Below are positions 44,259 to 55,980 of a stretch of 64,000 nt of DNA, piece after piece. The notes under the pieces were generated by a model. It did no database searches. It was not told the DNA's origin and was given only the letters and a program-made list of their open reading frames with translations. The first letter of the stretch is position 1. The number at the start of each line of letters is the position of its first letter. The stretch comes from Diorhabda sublineata. Lineage: Eukaryota; Arthropoda; Insecta; Coleoptera; Chrysomelidae. Both the position numbers and the translations under genes were made by a program. The stretch is from contig NC_079474.1 of NCBI RefSeq assembly GCF_026230105.1, positions 10,938,187 through 11,002,186 on the forward strand, given 5' to 3'.

Positions 44259-45029
44259 GTTTAAGCTACAATTCTTATTTTCGTCTCTCGACCAATTGCT
44301 ATGGGTCCGATTTGGTTCAAAATTAGCATACATGGCTTTTTTGGCGGCGGATTGATGTTATTAGAGTTTGGTTGAAAACAAATGAATATTTCGAGGGGTC
44401 GCAGTGCAAAAAAAGTGGTTTTTGACCTTTGCTCACCTCTGCAGGTCAAACGATAAGCGACTGAAAAATGAAATTTCACATATAGGTTCAATTAGTTGCG
44501 AGATGATTTACTGTCTAAGGTCGAAACTTTCCATCTCCACCCCTCTCCATTTTATGGTCATTTTTGTTATATTTTCTTATTTTTTGGCTAGAAAAAGTTC
44601 AACTAGAGGGTTCGAACTTCGCATGCAAGTAGGGGTGATGTTGAAAAATTGTCTTTCTCAAGTTCAAAGTTTTCTTCTTCAGTTCTTCTAGCACAAAACG
44701 CCCGAAATCATTTTGATCCTATTTAATGAATAATACGAGTATGATCGTTGCTAGGGTGATTTTTTTTACTTCCCATTTTCGAAATTTCTTGTCATTATGA
44801 CAATTTTTTCTTTGTTGTCAATTGGAATTGAACAAGAGAGTTCGACACCACCGGGTCTATTGAAATTATGAATTTTCATTCGAGAGAGAGAGTTAACTTG
44901 TGAAATGAAAAGTTATTGAGGAATAGCAAATTTTCCATATAAAGAAATAAAATTGAAAATTGATATCATTTCCAAGAAATTCATTTATTGAAAGATTTGT
45001 TTGTGTATTAGTTAAATTCTTCATTCGAC
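43001..45029. other. Gene-free region with microsatellite
   Basis: No gene recognised. The 43418-43606 stretch is GC-richer with a short minus-strand frame and no motif. A TA run is listed separately. Confidence 0.45.
44198..44257. repeat. (TA)n microsatellite
   Basis: About 60 bp of alternating TA. The open frame over it is an artefact. Confidence 0.95.
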
Positions 45030-45045
45030 GAAAAATTCGACTTTC

Positions 45046-45440
45046 GTGATGGAGCTCTGCTGCTCACGGCTTTTTTTTCTTCTCTTCGCTTTCGATTTTG
45101 TTAATCATAATATTTTAATCAACAAATTGTGGTACTACGGTTTCAGGGGAACACCTCTCGCATGGTTTAAGTCATACCTTACCAACAGAAGTCAGCTCGT
45201 AAGGGTTGATACAACGATGTCTTCTTGCAAGCCAATAGAATTTGGAGTGCCCCAAGGCTCAGCACTAGGCTTTATTTTGTTTCTTCTGTAGAATATGTCT
45301 ATTTGCGGAGGATACTAGTCTTTCTTGGAGCAACTTGGATCTCACAGTACTTCATAAAACCATATCTAGTGTCCTAATCATCCTCAAATCATGGTTGCTG
45401 TGGATCAATCACAGAATCGAAAAACTGAAATCAGTTGACA
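45046..45440 (+). pseudogene. Second LINE reverse transcriptase fragment
   Basis: Reads FDFVNHNILINKLWYYGFRG, then PLAWFKSYLTNRSQLV and FGVPQGSALG. These are motif A neighbour, palm linker and motif B of a CR1/Jockey-superfamily pol. After a stop, LFAEDTSLSWSN is the motif C region with the usual FADD changed to FAED. It is of a different family from the relic at 41930-43000 and on the other strand. Truncated at both ends. Confidence 0.75.
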
Positions 45441-45725
45441 AAGCTACTCAAGATTTTATACGTCGGACAATTTAAAGTTTATATAAGGAGAACAGGGTTG
45501 CAATATTAGAAGTAACACAGCAAAAGGTAGCAAATTATCCAGAATACAATACAGTTTGGAAACATTGCGTTAAATTTTGTCAACATGTGGTTTTAAATAC
45601 AAAAAACTGAATAAACGGATGGCAATATCCGAATCGTCAAGGATAATTCGATGGCGACAAGATTATTTGCGTCAGATGAAAGTTCTAATAAACGAATGGG
45701 GTACAAAAAGGGCTCAGTTCACCTT
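45440..45725 (+). pseudogene. DDE-type transposase fragment (DNA-binding part)
   Basis: In shifting frames: ATQDFIRRT, SLYKENRVATLEVTQQKVA, CGFKYKKLNKRMAISESSRI and IRWRQDYLRQMKVLINEW. The last two resemble the region just before the first catalytic Asp in insect DDE_3-type endonucleases. No TIRs were found. Identification rests on a pattern only. Confidence 0.5.
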
Positions 45726-46479
45726 TGGTAATACATTTATAAAATGAGGTATCTACGCCTATGGTAGATCAAACAAAATTGTCGGCAAGTGTTTTTATAA
45801 TCTGCAATTGATATTGGGAGATCTATACCAATGTGTTATATTTTTCTCTATCGTTTATTATATTTCCAGAAATGAAGAAACATTCTGAACATAAATATAT
45901 CTTAAATTAGTTGCGAAAATGTGTTTATTCGAAAAAAACTTTTCCTAATTATTTCAACTATCTTGATTAATATATTGAAATTAGTAATTACTACTAAAAC
46001 CAATTAACAAACCACCTAATGTATTTTACAATTAAATTATTCTAATTTTTACCTAATTTCCTTAAAAAAAAAAGGAAAAAAAAACTTATATTCATGAGGT
46101 ATTGATAGGAACAAATTTAGTATTCAAATTAGTCATTGTTTTCTTTAAATACTTTAAGTATGTTAACAGTTAATTGTAACACGGTTATAGATGAAACATT
46201 TTAGTACTTTTAAGCAGACAATTTTGTGATTTGAATTTGAATTACATGACCCAATTGAAAATATCGACTCGTATATATAATCAATATTTTGTTTTGAACA
46301 ATATTTGTGAAAAAAATCGTTCAAAAGGGCGTGTTACAACTCGTGACGATTTTCAATCCATTGAGATAAGGATGCGCCAACTAGGAACGGGGATATTTCT
46401 GGTAAACGAAAAGGTAAACCGAGAGAAACTGAGAAAAACACATTTTTTGCCAAAAATCAATGAAATCCCTTTCAAAAGC

Positions 46480-47060
46480 AATACAATCATTCCAACGCTT
46501 CTCTAACTTCTCGATGTCGTGCTTGTAGAAGGATTTGTCTTTTCCACCAAAATAGGCGTCTCCATTTGAGCTGAATTTCTTATCAGCGTGCTTTTTTTGA
46601 GATCAGCGAATAGCCAGTAGTCATTGGAGGCCAGATCTGCACTATACGGTGGATGAGGAAGCAATTCGAAGTGTAATTCGTTCAAATTAACCATCGTTGC
46701 CATCGAATTGTGAATCGGGGCATTGTTTTTATGAATCTGTGTTTTTTTTTTCGACATATGAGGCCGTTTTTCCTCGATTTTCCAACATCTATATGTAATA
46801 TTCGCTATTGATTGTCTCTCCAATTTGTAACCACTTCAATTGGACGACCAAAACGTTCACTATCTTCGCTGTCTGTACGACCACGTTTAAATTCAATAAA
46901 TCAATAACAAATGGTTCTTTTCGATGGAGCAGGGTCCAGATAACACTTTTGAATGATAATTTTTTTCAGAATGTCTCTTTATGGCGAACTATTTCCTTGG
47001 CATGTACAACTAAATCATTGATTTTATCGAGTTAAACCTTTTTGTTAAAACATCGATTGA
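46480..47060 (-). mobile_element. Mariner relic C (minus), internally deleted
   Basis: N-terminal traces FKRGRTDSEDSERFGRPIEV-like in shifted frames near 46830-46930 are followed directly by KRPHMSKKKTQIHKNNAPIH, ELHFELLPHPPYSADLASND and YWLFADLKK. The catalytic core between them is missing. NNAPIH stands where DNAPxH is expected, so the second catalytic Asp is changed to Asn. It is related to mariner D at 48140. Confidence 0.75.
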
Positions 47061-48000
47061 AAAAATCATTTTTGTTAACTTTAGTTGTCCCTGTAAAAGT
47101 TACGGATTGTTAACCATTGGGTATAAGCCGTCCCTGACCTTCAGATAATAGTGTAGAATAATTTATTCCGTCACATGTCACACCATTATTTTCACGTCGT
47201 AATGGCTGAAACAATTTTAAATGTCAATAGTTTATAGAAAATATGGCAGTTGAGTCTTCAAACATATATAAAGGATTGTTATGACAGGTCCGATTTAAAG
47301 GTTGTTTTTTCCATAATTGTTTTTTACTTAGACTCCTTCGCTGTCTTCTTCCTCAAAATGGTCGTTTACATATGCGGTCTAATAATTCGGACCACCCTCG
47401 TATTATTTGATTTTAAGTAAGAATTGCGTGATATTTAATTTGTTTATTGATAAATTCATTGATTATTCGATTATTAGTGAATAAAAAATGTTTGAAAACG
47501 AAGAAATAGAATGTTTTTAAAAACAGGAAGTGCAAATTTGTAACTTGTATACGTCTAGACGTAGATCCTCTTTGATGAATGTTAAGATACCATCCAGTCG
47601 TGTTTCACAAAAAGAACTAACCTTTCAGTTTTTATCTTAGTATGGCGCCTCTTCAATATAGTTCCATAAACATTTACAACACAATATTCGAGAAAAGAAT
47701 TTTTGAAAGTCATGAAAGTATTTAATAGAAATAATTGGTTCTAATTTTTTTTTTTTAATTATTTAGTTGTGTGGAAGAATTTAAAGGTCGTATACCTCTT
47801 TACGTGAATCTAGTATATCACTGTAGTCAACAGTGCATTGCAAAGAGATTCATTAGCATGCCATCATGCCCCATTTCCGCTTTCTAACAAAAGTTGCCTG
47901 TACTGACCGGATGTACGGTCGCGAAACTATGTCATATATGTACTTGAAAACCATTATCTAGCTAAAAATCATTCGGTCGTCGATATTTTTTGTCCAACTG

Positions 48001-48033
<33 letters not shown>

Positions 48034-48100
48034 TGTACATATAGCTTGTCCCTATTATGTTAATTATACAAGAAACTACAAATTTTATATGTTTTCTATA
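47061..48100. other. Gene-free region
   Basis: Contains ACCACCCTCGTAT near 47391, like one end of a mariner, without a clear partner. A TAA microsatellite lies near 48000-48031. No gene recognised. Confidence 0.45.
48000..48031. repeat. (TAA)n microsatellite
   Basis: About ten ATA/TAA trinucleotide repeats. Confidence 0.9.
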
Positions 48101-48139
48101 TACATTTTTTCGTTGAAATATGTCTCAAAATTAATTATA

Positions 48140-49200
48140 ACGTTCTTCTCTAACTTCTCGATGTCGTGCTTGTAAGAAGATTTGTCTTTTGTCCCAGAAA
48201 AGGCTTCAGCTTCAGCACATGCTTCATTAGAGCTGAATTTCTTACCGACGAACATTTTTTTATTGATCCACGAATAGCCAGTAGTCACAGGGGGTCAAAT
48301 ATTGACTATAAGGTGGATGAAGCAGCAATCCGAAGTGTATTTCGTTGAATTTAACCATCGAATTGTGAATCGGTGCATTGTCTTGGTGAAACAGTGATTT
48401 GAGACCGTTCTTCTTTGATTTTTGCATTCAAACGATCCAACAACTCTATATAGTATTCGCTATTCATTGTCTCTCTCTTTTGGAGATAGTCGATGAAAAA
48501 TAATCCATGTACATCCCAAAATACTGAAGCCATAACCTTCCCAGTTGACTGTTGTGCCTTCAAACGCGGTTCACTAGCTAAAGTTTACTCAGATGATGAT
48601 CGATTTGATTCCAGAGTAAAGTGATGGATCCATGTCAAATATCGACGCAAAAAATCTGATTTATTACGTGTAAACATGACCAAACACTGCATTGAATCAT
48701 CAGCACATTGTTATTTCTGATATACTGTGAGTAAACGCGACACCCACTTTGAAAAAAACTTTCTTATGGACAAATGTTCTTGCATAATTGTAAACAATCT
48801 GTCTTCTGATATGTTTAAGGCATCAGCTATGGCACGCATTTCAATTTACGATTAGATATAACCAAGTCGTGGATTTTTTTGATGTTTTTTTGAATAACCA
48901 CCTCAATTAGTCGGCCAGAACGTTCATCTTCATCGGTGTCTGTACGAACACGTTTTAATTCAACACACCAATAACAAATGTTTGATAGAGCATAGTCCGG
49001 ATAACACTTTTGAAACCATTACTGAGCGCGTACAGTATTTTCATCAAGAAACAATGAGAAATTGAATTCATTGCTTCTAAAATAACAAAAGTAGCTTCCC
49101 CTGAATGGCCATAATTTTTTTCTGACTTATCGAAATGTCATGAAATTTTACACACAGTCTTTTGACAGTTGACAGCGCCATCTGTGTGTCAGTCACACGA
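48140..49200 (-). mobile_element. Mariner relic D (minus), longest copy of its family
   Basis: N-terminal traces near 48860-49060 include ELKRVRTDTDEDERSGRLIE followed by VV. An open stretch at 48351-48563 reads KAQQSTGKVMASVFWDVHGL, then FFIDYLQKRETMNSEYYIEL. This is the middle catalytic region: the WD with DVHG and IDYL is typical of mariner transposases. The C-terminal part is in another frame at 48085-48288. Many stops and indels. TIRs were not defined. Confidence 0.75.
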
Positions 49201-50400
49201 CTTATCGAATGATGTAATATTTCTTCTCTAGCGATGAATTAAGTTATTTCCATCGTTTCTTTTGTAAATATTTTCTCCCTATCCATAAATGTTCTCCCCC
49301 TAGATTCCATATTAAATATTTAATACACTTTTTTCTCCAAACACAACTGCAGGTATCTGAATCACGAGTTGCATTGCCGAAATTTCCTATTAGTACAGAA
49401 GAAGATCAAACAACCTCTTTTCAATAGTTGATTTCCCCTGGTTCCTCGTTTAGGTTGATTCGTTCGCGTCCTGCTCCTTTTGATGTACAAGGAGGGGTCT
49501 TTTACTTGTTTTCCTGATTCGAAAATAGCAAATTTTCCGGCCCCTATTTGCCGTATATCCGGGTGATTAATATAAAGGCGTACATAGGCGTACCGAACGA
49601 TAAAGATAAGGAGTTTTAAAAGTTCTTCAACCTTCGTAGAAAGAGAATTTTCACAACGAATAAACCTTCTCAAAAACGGCTTATAGATACATATTACGAA
49701 CAATGTTTTATGAAATAAATCGATCTCTTCGAAATGATAAAATAATCCTCTTCTTACCGTCTTCATCTCCCAATCAAATCCGACTAAAGAATTGGGGGAA
49801 AAATATTTACGCTTGAATTTGTACGGCGTAACCCTCGACCCCATCGTAACTATTTTAACGCGTGTCAGTACATACGTACATGATTGGAGACGAATGAGAT
49901 GTGATAGGCTGGAGGAAATTGTATCTTGTGTGTATTATAATCCCGTTTCCACTTTCCCAGCTGGTATTAAATCTATTTCCGAGGGATTATCATCAAAATT
50001 ATGTGTATAGAATACGTGTACTGTCGAGTGGGTACACGGAATTTATGTAGCGGGACGTTAACATCGAGGCCGATGTCCCCTTTATCTATAAGTGGCACTA
50101 CGCCTTTCAGATTATGGTATCAGAATGATAGATTTCGAGGGGTTGCGTGGGATCTTTTTTTTTATCGAAAAATGAATTTTTTTTAGTTTTAGTTTAGTTT
50201 ATGAAAAGAAAAATTGACACTCTAGAATTGTCACCGATGAAGTGGCGGTCAAGGAGATTCGTATTCCACAGACTATTATTTCAAATTGTTAAGATACACT
50301 AAGAAAAGTATATTAGTTATATATTTTACGGAACGAAACTACGTCGTAAGGGGAGAGAGGTGTCCGCCCTCTAAGATATCAACGTTCATGGAAGTAATAT
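49201..50400. other. Region with an unexplained 160-codon open frame
   Basis: 49362-49844 (minus) is open for 160 codons from an ATG. It reads MGSRVTPYKFKRKYFSPNSL, with a central HKTLFVICIYKPFLRRF and basic C-terminus SRTRTNQPKRGTRGNQ. The surroundings are less AT-rich than the window average. No domain, splice context or homologue was recognised. It may be chance. Confidence 0.3.
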
Positions 50401-50960
50401 CATGTCCGTAATTTGTCAATTGTTTCGTGTCTTATGTCATCTGTCGTTTTTACTATCTGTCAAGTGTTGTGTGATGTCTATGATCATGTCGCCATCTGTC
50501 AACAGTTCTGTGATGTCTATAATCATGTCTGCTAACTGTTTCGTGTATTGTGTCATCTGTTGTTTTTACTATCTGTCAAATTTTGTGTGATGTCTATAAT
50601 CATGTCCGTCATCTGACAATTTTTTCGTGTCTTATGTCATCTGTCGTTTTTACTATCTGTCAAGTATTGTGTATTGTCTACTATGCCATCTGTCAACTGT
50701 TCTGTGATACCTATAATCATGTCCGTCATCTGTCAAGTGTTTCGTGTTCTACGTCATCTGTTGTTTCTACTATTTGTCATGTCTTGTGTGATGTCTATGA
50801 ACATGTCCGCCATCTGTCAACTGCTCTGTGATGTCTATAATAATGTCCTTCATCTGTCAATTGTTTCGTGTTTTGTGTCATTTTTACCATCTGTCACGTG
50901 CTGTGTGATGTCTACGGTCATGTCTGCCATCTATTAATTGTTGTGTGTGGTGTGTTATCT
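50400..50960. repeat. Compound minisatellite around CATCTGTCAA / GATGTCTATAATCATGTC
   Basis: Repeated modules: GTCATCTGTCAATTGTTTCG, TGTGTCATCTGTTGTTTTTA, CTATCTGTCAAGTGTTGTG and TGATGTCTATAATCATGTCC. They alternate as long (about 85 bp) and short (about 40 bp) blocks through 560 bp. Several plus-strand frames remain open across it because the modules lack stops, giving Cys/Val/Ser-rich readings. No protein family is recognised. Confidence 0.85.
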
Positions 50961-51783
50961 AGGGAAAGACGAAGAATCTATTGTTCTGCAGCCATAAAAC
51001 CATTACAAGCTTTTTTATTGTCGCAAAATAATTATTTAGAAACAGGTGGAACATTGTACAGTAAATTTCCTACCTCAATCTTTGGGATTTGGTTGGGTGT
51101 ATGCCAAGACAAGGTAGTTGTACTTTTCTCTTGTAATTTTTACAAAATTTACTATCTGTATAATCACTGTTTATTATTAATTAAGTCCATATAAACAGAT
51201 TTATCAATATTTTAACTCTTAATTTTTTAACCAAATTAAATTGCTAAAAGCTGTTAAGTTAAGTTAAGTTATTAATTTCCAAATATATAAGTTAACCCAA
51301 AGGATCTGATTTCCTTAGTTTAACCACCTTCTTCTTAAATATTTTGACAAATCAGAACAAATGCTTTCCTGTCTGTAATACGATTCGACATGTCCGTAAT
51401 ATTTTCAGGTATCAACTTAGTTTAATAGAAAGAAAAAAGTCGGGAACAAAAAAAAATAGCCTAAAGATCTAGCGGTTGGGGTTTCCTCGCAATAATGAAT
51501 CTAAATAATAGCAGTATAATAGATTTCTTAATCCGAGCATTCTTTTTCATTTCACGCAATTTAGATCCTTTGAAATACAAGGCCAAGCTGCATAGGAAAA
51601 GGATTTAAGATTTACGTTTCAGACATTTTTATCAAAAGATGTTCGAACGTAAATAATCCTGATATAATAAAGTTCATAAAAGACGTTTTAAGATTAGCTC
51701 CTAATAGAAAAGTAGATATTGGATTTATCTTTTCCATTCCCCTTTTTTTGATAATATATTTATTAATTTTATTAATAAATAAA
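50961..51783. other. Gene-free region
   Basis: No gene recognised. TTAAGTTAAGTTAAGTT occurs near 51255. Confidence 0.5.
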
Positions 51784-51785
51784 TA

Positions 51786-52740
51786 CGAGGGTTGCTACTT
51801 ACGCTTTGAGATACAGCAACACTGATATGAATCTGACAGATATCAAATCTGACATTACTATCATAAAGTTTGACATTTTGAATGGTGAACGTAATCAGAA
51901 CGTGTTGTCATACGAGTTATTCTGGAAACATTAATTTTGGTTAAAAATTAGAATCAAATCGCGAACATTTTCTTGCGATGATTGTTTATGATTTTCGACC
52001 AACAGCCGATCAATTCGCTTCGACTTTTGATGATTAAGTACCATCTCGAGCTACAGTGTTTAGATCGTTTTCCGAATTCAAACTTGATGATACTTCGGTG
52101 CAAGACGAATTTCTTGAGGATCGTCCAAAATCGGCTGTTCTACCAGAAGACATCGATGCTGTACGTAAACTCATATAGCAAGATTTGGCTGTCAAAAAGA
52201 AAGGTGCCGAATCCTGGATTTACGAATATTAATTCGAAGTTAAACAACAATCGATATTTCAAGACGAGCCAAATCCAGCAAAAGTTGTTCGCTAACGAAG
52301 CACTTCGAACCAAATGGTCTCATGTTTTTCCGAAATAACTGAACTTGTCGTCAGCGTTCCATTAGATCAAAGTAGAATAATCGATTATGAATGGTACACC
52401 AGCGAAACTAATCGCAGAAGAAGAATCATTTTCCACCACGACAAAACGAGTTCTCACACATCAGTTCAAAGGAAAACGTTTTTAAACAGTCAAAACATGA
52501 TTCCTTCTTATTCACGCAGATCAAAACCAAATTGCGAGATCAACGTTTCTCTACACCTCAAGAAGCGTTTGATGCGTTCAAGTCACTTGTTTTGAAGGTA
52601 CCTCAATCGGAATGGAAAAAATGCTTCGACAACTGGTTCAAAGGCATGCAAAAGTTTATCTTAATAGAGAATATTTTGGAAAACAGTAAACTCATATCCA
52701 ATTATAAATATTTGTCTTAAAACTGAAGTAACAACCCTCG
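51786..52740 (+). mobile_element. Mariner relic with both TIRs, internally deleted
   Basis: 955 bp flanked by TA. The ends are CGAGGGTTGCTACTTACG and TGAAGTAACAACCCTCG, imperfect inverted repeats. Transposase traces in shifting frames: SEFKLDDTSVQDEFLEDRPK, AVLPEDIDAVRKLI, ESWIYEY with KQQS, FQDEPNPAKVV, IDYEWYTSETNRRRRIIFHH, DKTSSHTS and PQSEWKKCFDNWFKGMQKF. The stretch between DAVRKLI and ESWIYEY is shortened by roughly 200 bp. Stops and frameshifts are many. It is the best-preserved member of the family also seen at 10672-12203 and 36165-36320. Confidence 0.87.
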
Positions 52741-53229
52741 TATCATGACAACAATGGATATTGCTTAAATATTTTTTATTTGCTTACGTTAACGCGCGAT
52801 ATGACCTAACGGAGCAGATAAAACGTACATTTTTCGTCGTTGAATAATATTGGTGTGACCAATCGTAAAACACCTAAAAAAAAACAATAAAATAGTTTCC
52901 GGGAAATGTCAACAAATAAATTAAATAAAAGGAAATGTATTTAGTATCAAACTAGCGTAAATCATGAAAGTTTTTCTATTTTTTTAATCATATTATATAA
53001 TTTGATGGTTTCATGAAACTATACAGTCTAGACAATTAAAAAATGCATTAATTTACCAAGTTCCGCAAAAACAATTATGAAATATCATTTTCATTACTTC
53101 CACAAAGTATTTTTCTTGATTAAAATAATAAAAATCTTATATCCAACTGATACATTCCACTAAAAAAATATTTGATTCTCTCCATATACATCTGCTTCTC
53201 TTCTAATCAAAATTTCTCAATCTCGATTT
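52741..53229. other. Gene-free region
   Basis: AT-rich, nothing recognised. Confidence 0.5.
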
Positions 53230-53720
53230 TATATCCCCTCGTAGAAGCTGTAACTATAGATCTCCTTGCACCAATAAATTAGTGTACCTAGTAGAAAATG
53301 GTGTACAACTTGTGTGACTTGAACTTGTTGTATCTTCATTCTTTTTTTTTGTAAAGAACAAGCACGATACTCCTATTTTCGGGAAAGACGTGTCATGGTA
53401 GCTCATTCCAAAGATTTGTACTTCTCCAAAGAAAAGAGTCCCGATAAGTTGACGTTCTCGGCGTCTGCAGGCCACATCTGTTGAGTAAGTAAATACTGCT
53501 CTAGGTGGGATTATGTTGGACAGCTCGGAAGAGCATTTGCTTCTCTTGTATGTTCAAAGCTGTCCAACTCTGAATCTGAATTACTCTCTTCTGTATTGAG
53601 TCGATCATCCTCAGGGTATGCCGAGCAATACTCCACAGATGGATAGATCTGGCCCTTGAAGGGGACTAGAAGCTGTTGTTTTGGTGAAGCTGACTTAGCT
53701 GATTCGGCCATGTGACAACG
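53230..53720 (-). pseudogene. LINE pol C-terminal end (CR1/Jockey superfamily)
   Basis: Minus-strand traces in shifting frames: SWTALNIQEKQMLF, ELSNIIPPRAVFTYST and PRTSTYRDSFLWRS. The last is followed by TNLWNELP and HVFPENRS. The sequence PPRAVFT..RTS.YRDSF..RT..LWNELP is the standard end of CR1/Jockey-type pol proteins. No reverse transcriptase motif is adjacent. Confidence 0.75.
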
Positions 53721-55200
53721 AACAAGGTAGTTTGTGTTGATGATGATATTTTATGGCCAAAGAGGATCAAATCCTGAGTTGCCGTGTCAGCCTTCTTTGC
53801 AACAACAGCAGCTGAAGAACGGAGGTTACCAACGTTGGCCAAGTTGTTCTAAAGATCTTTTATTATGCGTAATACAATGTTGTTCATCAGATATACAGAG
53901 TGACCTCCGAAATATAAATAAAAGTATCTTTGAAAACCGTGAACCTTACGCAAAAAGATTTTCATCGTTTTAAATGCATTTCCTTTTGCTAGTATGCCCA
54001 TCAAGTACCTTTGAAAGTCGAAATATACAAATGTTGTCTGTCAATAAACTGTTTTCTTTTAAATCAAAAAAGATCCACGTCTTAAATCATCTTTATAGTG
54101 GTCTGTCTAGGGATCGCCGTATTTTTTTGCCTATTTTACACATATGATGATCTCTATCCCATCTCACTACATCTTTAATTCCTGATTCGACTCTCCATTC
54201 TATCTCCAAAGCTCACTACATTGATTTTCTTCATCGTTTTCATTCCAATCGTCTTCAATATCTTTGTGCTGTTGATGTTTTGGCTTTTATTTTCGTGGCT
54301 CCTTGATTTTTTCATCGCCTGAGCTTGGGTTTCCTCTCAACTCCCTATCCCTATGATTCTGTCCATGTAGTGTGGATCCAACGCTATCTCCCTGTCATAC
54401 CACACCTTTAAACAGTCCCGTTGTGATTTAAAGCCTTTTTATATTTTCGGAAATCAGTTCTCTAATAATATTTTGATTTTTATGAACCATATTGTTTTTC
54501 TGTAGAGTAGATGGTACTTAGTTAGAAGCTTTAGTGAGGTCAATAAAACATTCAAACTGTTCTTCCGGTTTCAACACTGTATTTTAAGACCATCGATGTA
54601 TTTAAAATTTTAATTTTAAATAAATAGAAATTATAATAATCGCGGGTCTACTTTTGATGTTTTATTTTGAAAGCTAAAGCCATCAACCACTTCGACGTTT
54701 ACCAATAAATCAATGTTTAGTAGTTTTTCTTCATAAACACATTAAAAAACCTTTTTTTCTCTGCTGTCTAGACGCATTAACTTCTAAAGTTGAAGAGAGA
54801 AGTTTGTATATATGTTCGTTATGAATGAATGATATCGAGCTTTTAAAAGTTTATTTTGATTTAATCGAAGATTAATTTGTTCTCATGTGTGATTTGCCAC
54901 AAATTGTGTCATTGTTTATTTTTTCTTTAAACATATTCCCATAGATATTTGCAATTTAGAAAAAAAAAGAAATTGTTTTATGCTGACTACAGAGGACAAA
55001 TTTGTTGATGGATTTAAAAATTTTATTTGTTTATTAAACAAATTCGTTTTCGCCGAAGACATCATAATTAAGAAGTATCTTAAGTAATTATTATTGTAAT
55101 TGATATTGGTTCTAATCTCATGAGAAAATGATAAGATACCGTCCCCACGTTTGTTTACTTATATTGCAAATCTTTATTTGGCCCGATCTTTCCTAGAAAA
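53721..55200. other. Gene-free region
   Basis: No gene recognised. 54060-54440 is less AT-rich and may be another decayed element, but no motif could be placed. Confidence 0.4.
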
Positions 55201-55689
55201 TATACAGTGTTTCTACTTGAGTTGGAAAATTTTTTTATTAGTGATTTTATGACAAAAAGTTATTCTGCATGGTCCAAAAGTTAAAATGCAACTATCGGAT
55301 ATCAAGCAGTAAACGAGGTCTGTCAAAAAATTTGAATTTTGTGCAAGAGTAAAGTATTTTTATTGTTGTAAAGTTGTTTTGAATTAAAAGTTGTATTCAA
55401 ATATGCAATTACAGCTATTTATTATGAAAATTCAGGTTTTCTGATTATTTACTAATCATACCGAATTAATTATTCTGGCTGGATACAATTTATCTCTCTT
55501 ACCTGTTAAAAATAGGATATTTCTTTCTATTTATTATTGTTTTTGAGGAACCCCGCAATTTACGTACGTAATGAATGAATCCTTACAAAGAATAATTATT
55601 AAACAGAAACAAACATAATTAAAATTTAATGCTCTTTTATTACTTTCCGTATTTGGAGTAATTTTGTCGTATTAATCAGTATTAATCCC

Positions 55690-55980
55690 CTCCAAATGGT
55701 CTACATCATCAAATGGTCCTCGTTGATAAACCTGCTGTTTCAAGTAACCCCATAAAAAAGTCAGGGGGAGTCAAATCAGTAGACCTAGGAGCCCAAAAAA
55801 TATCTTGTGATATAACATATTTTCAGGGAGTACTCTAATGTACTATGGATCGAAGAACCGTCTTGTTGGAACCAAATTGTCTGTTTTGTACACATCACAC
55901 CGTACGTTCGTTTTAACAGAATATTGGTTTCGAGTTTTTATTACAATATTTGGATTAGTGTTAGAACAACAAGCGACAAT
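55690..55980 (-). pseudogene. DDE transposase C-terminal part of the long-TIR element
   Basis: WFQQDGSSIHSTLEYSLK is the second catalytic Asp block (WFQ.DG...H). A frame change then gives RSTDLTPPDFF-like sequence, the PRSPDLTPLDFFLWG block of this transposase family. It joins directly to the first array copy at 55980. Stops and frameshifts occur. Confidence 0.7.

Noticed and set aside
50001..50186. Plus-strand open frame near 50 kb
   Set aside because: Short, no motif, no splice or start context that supports it.
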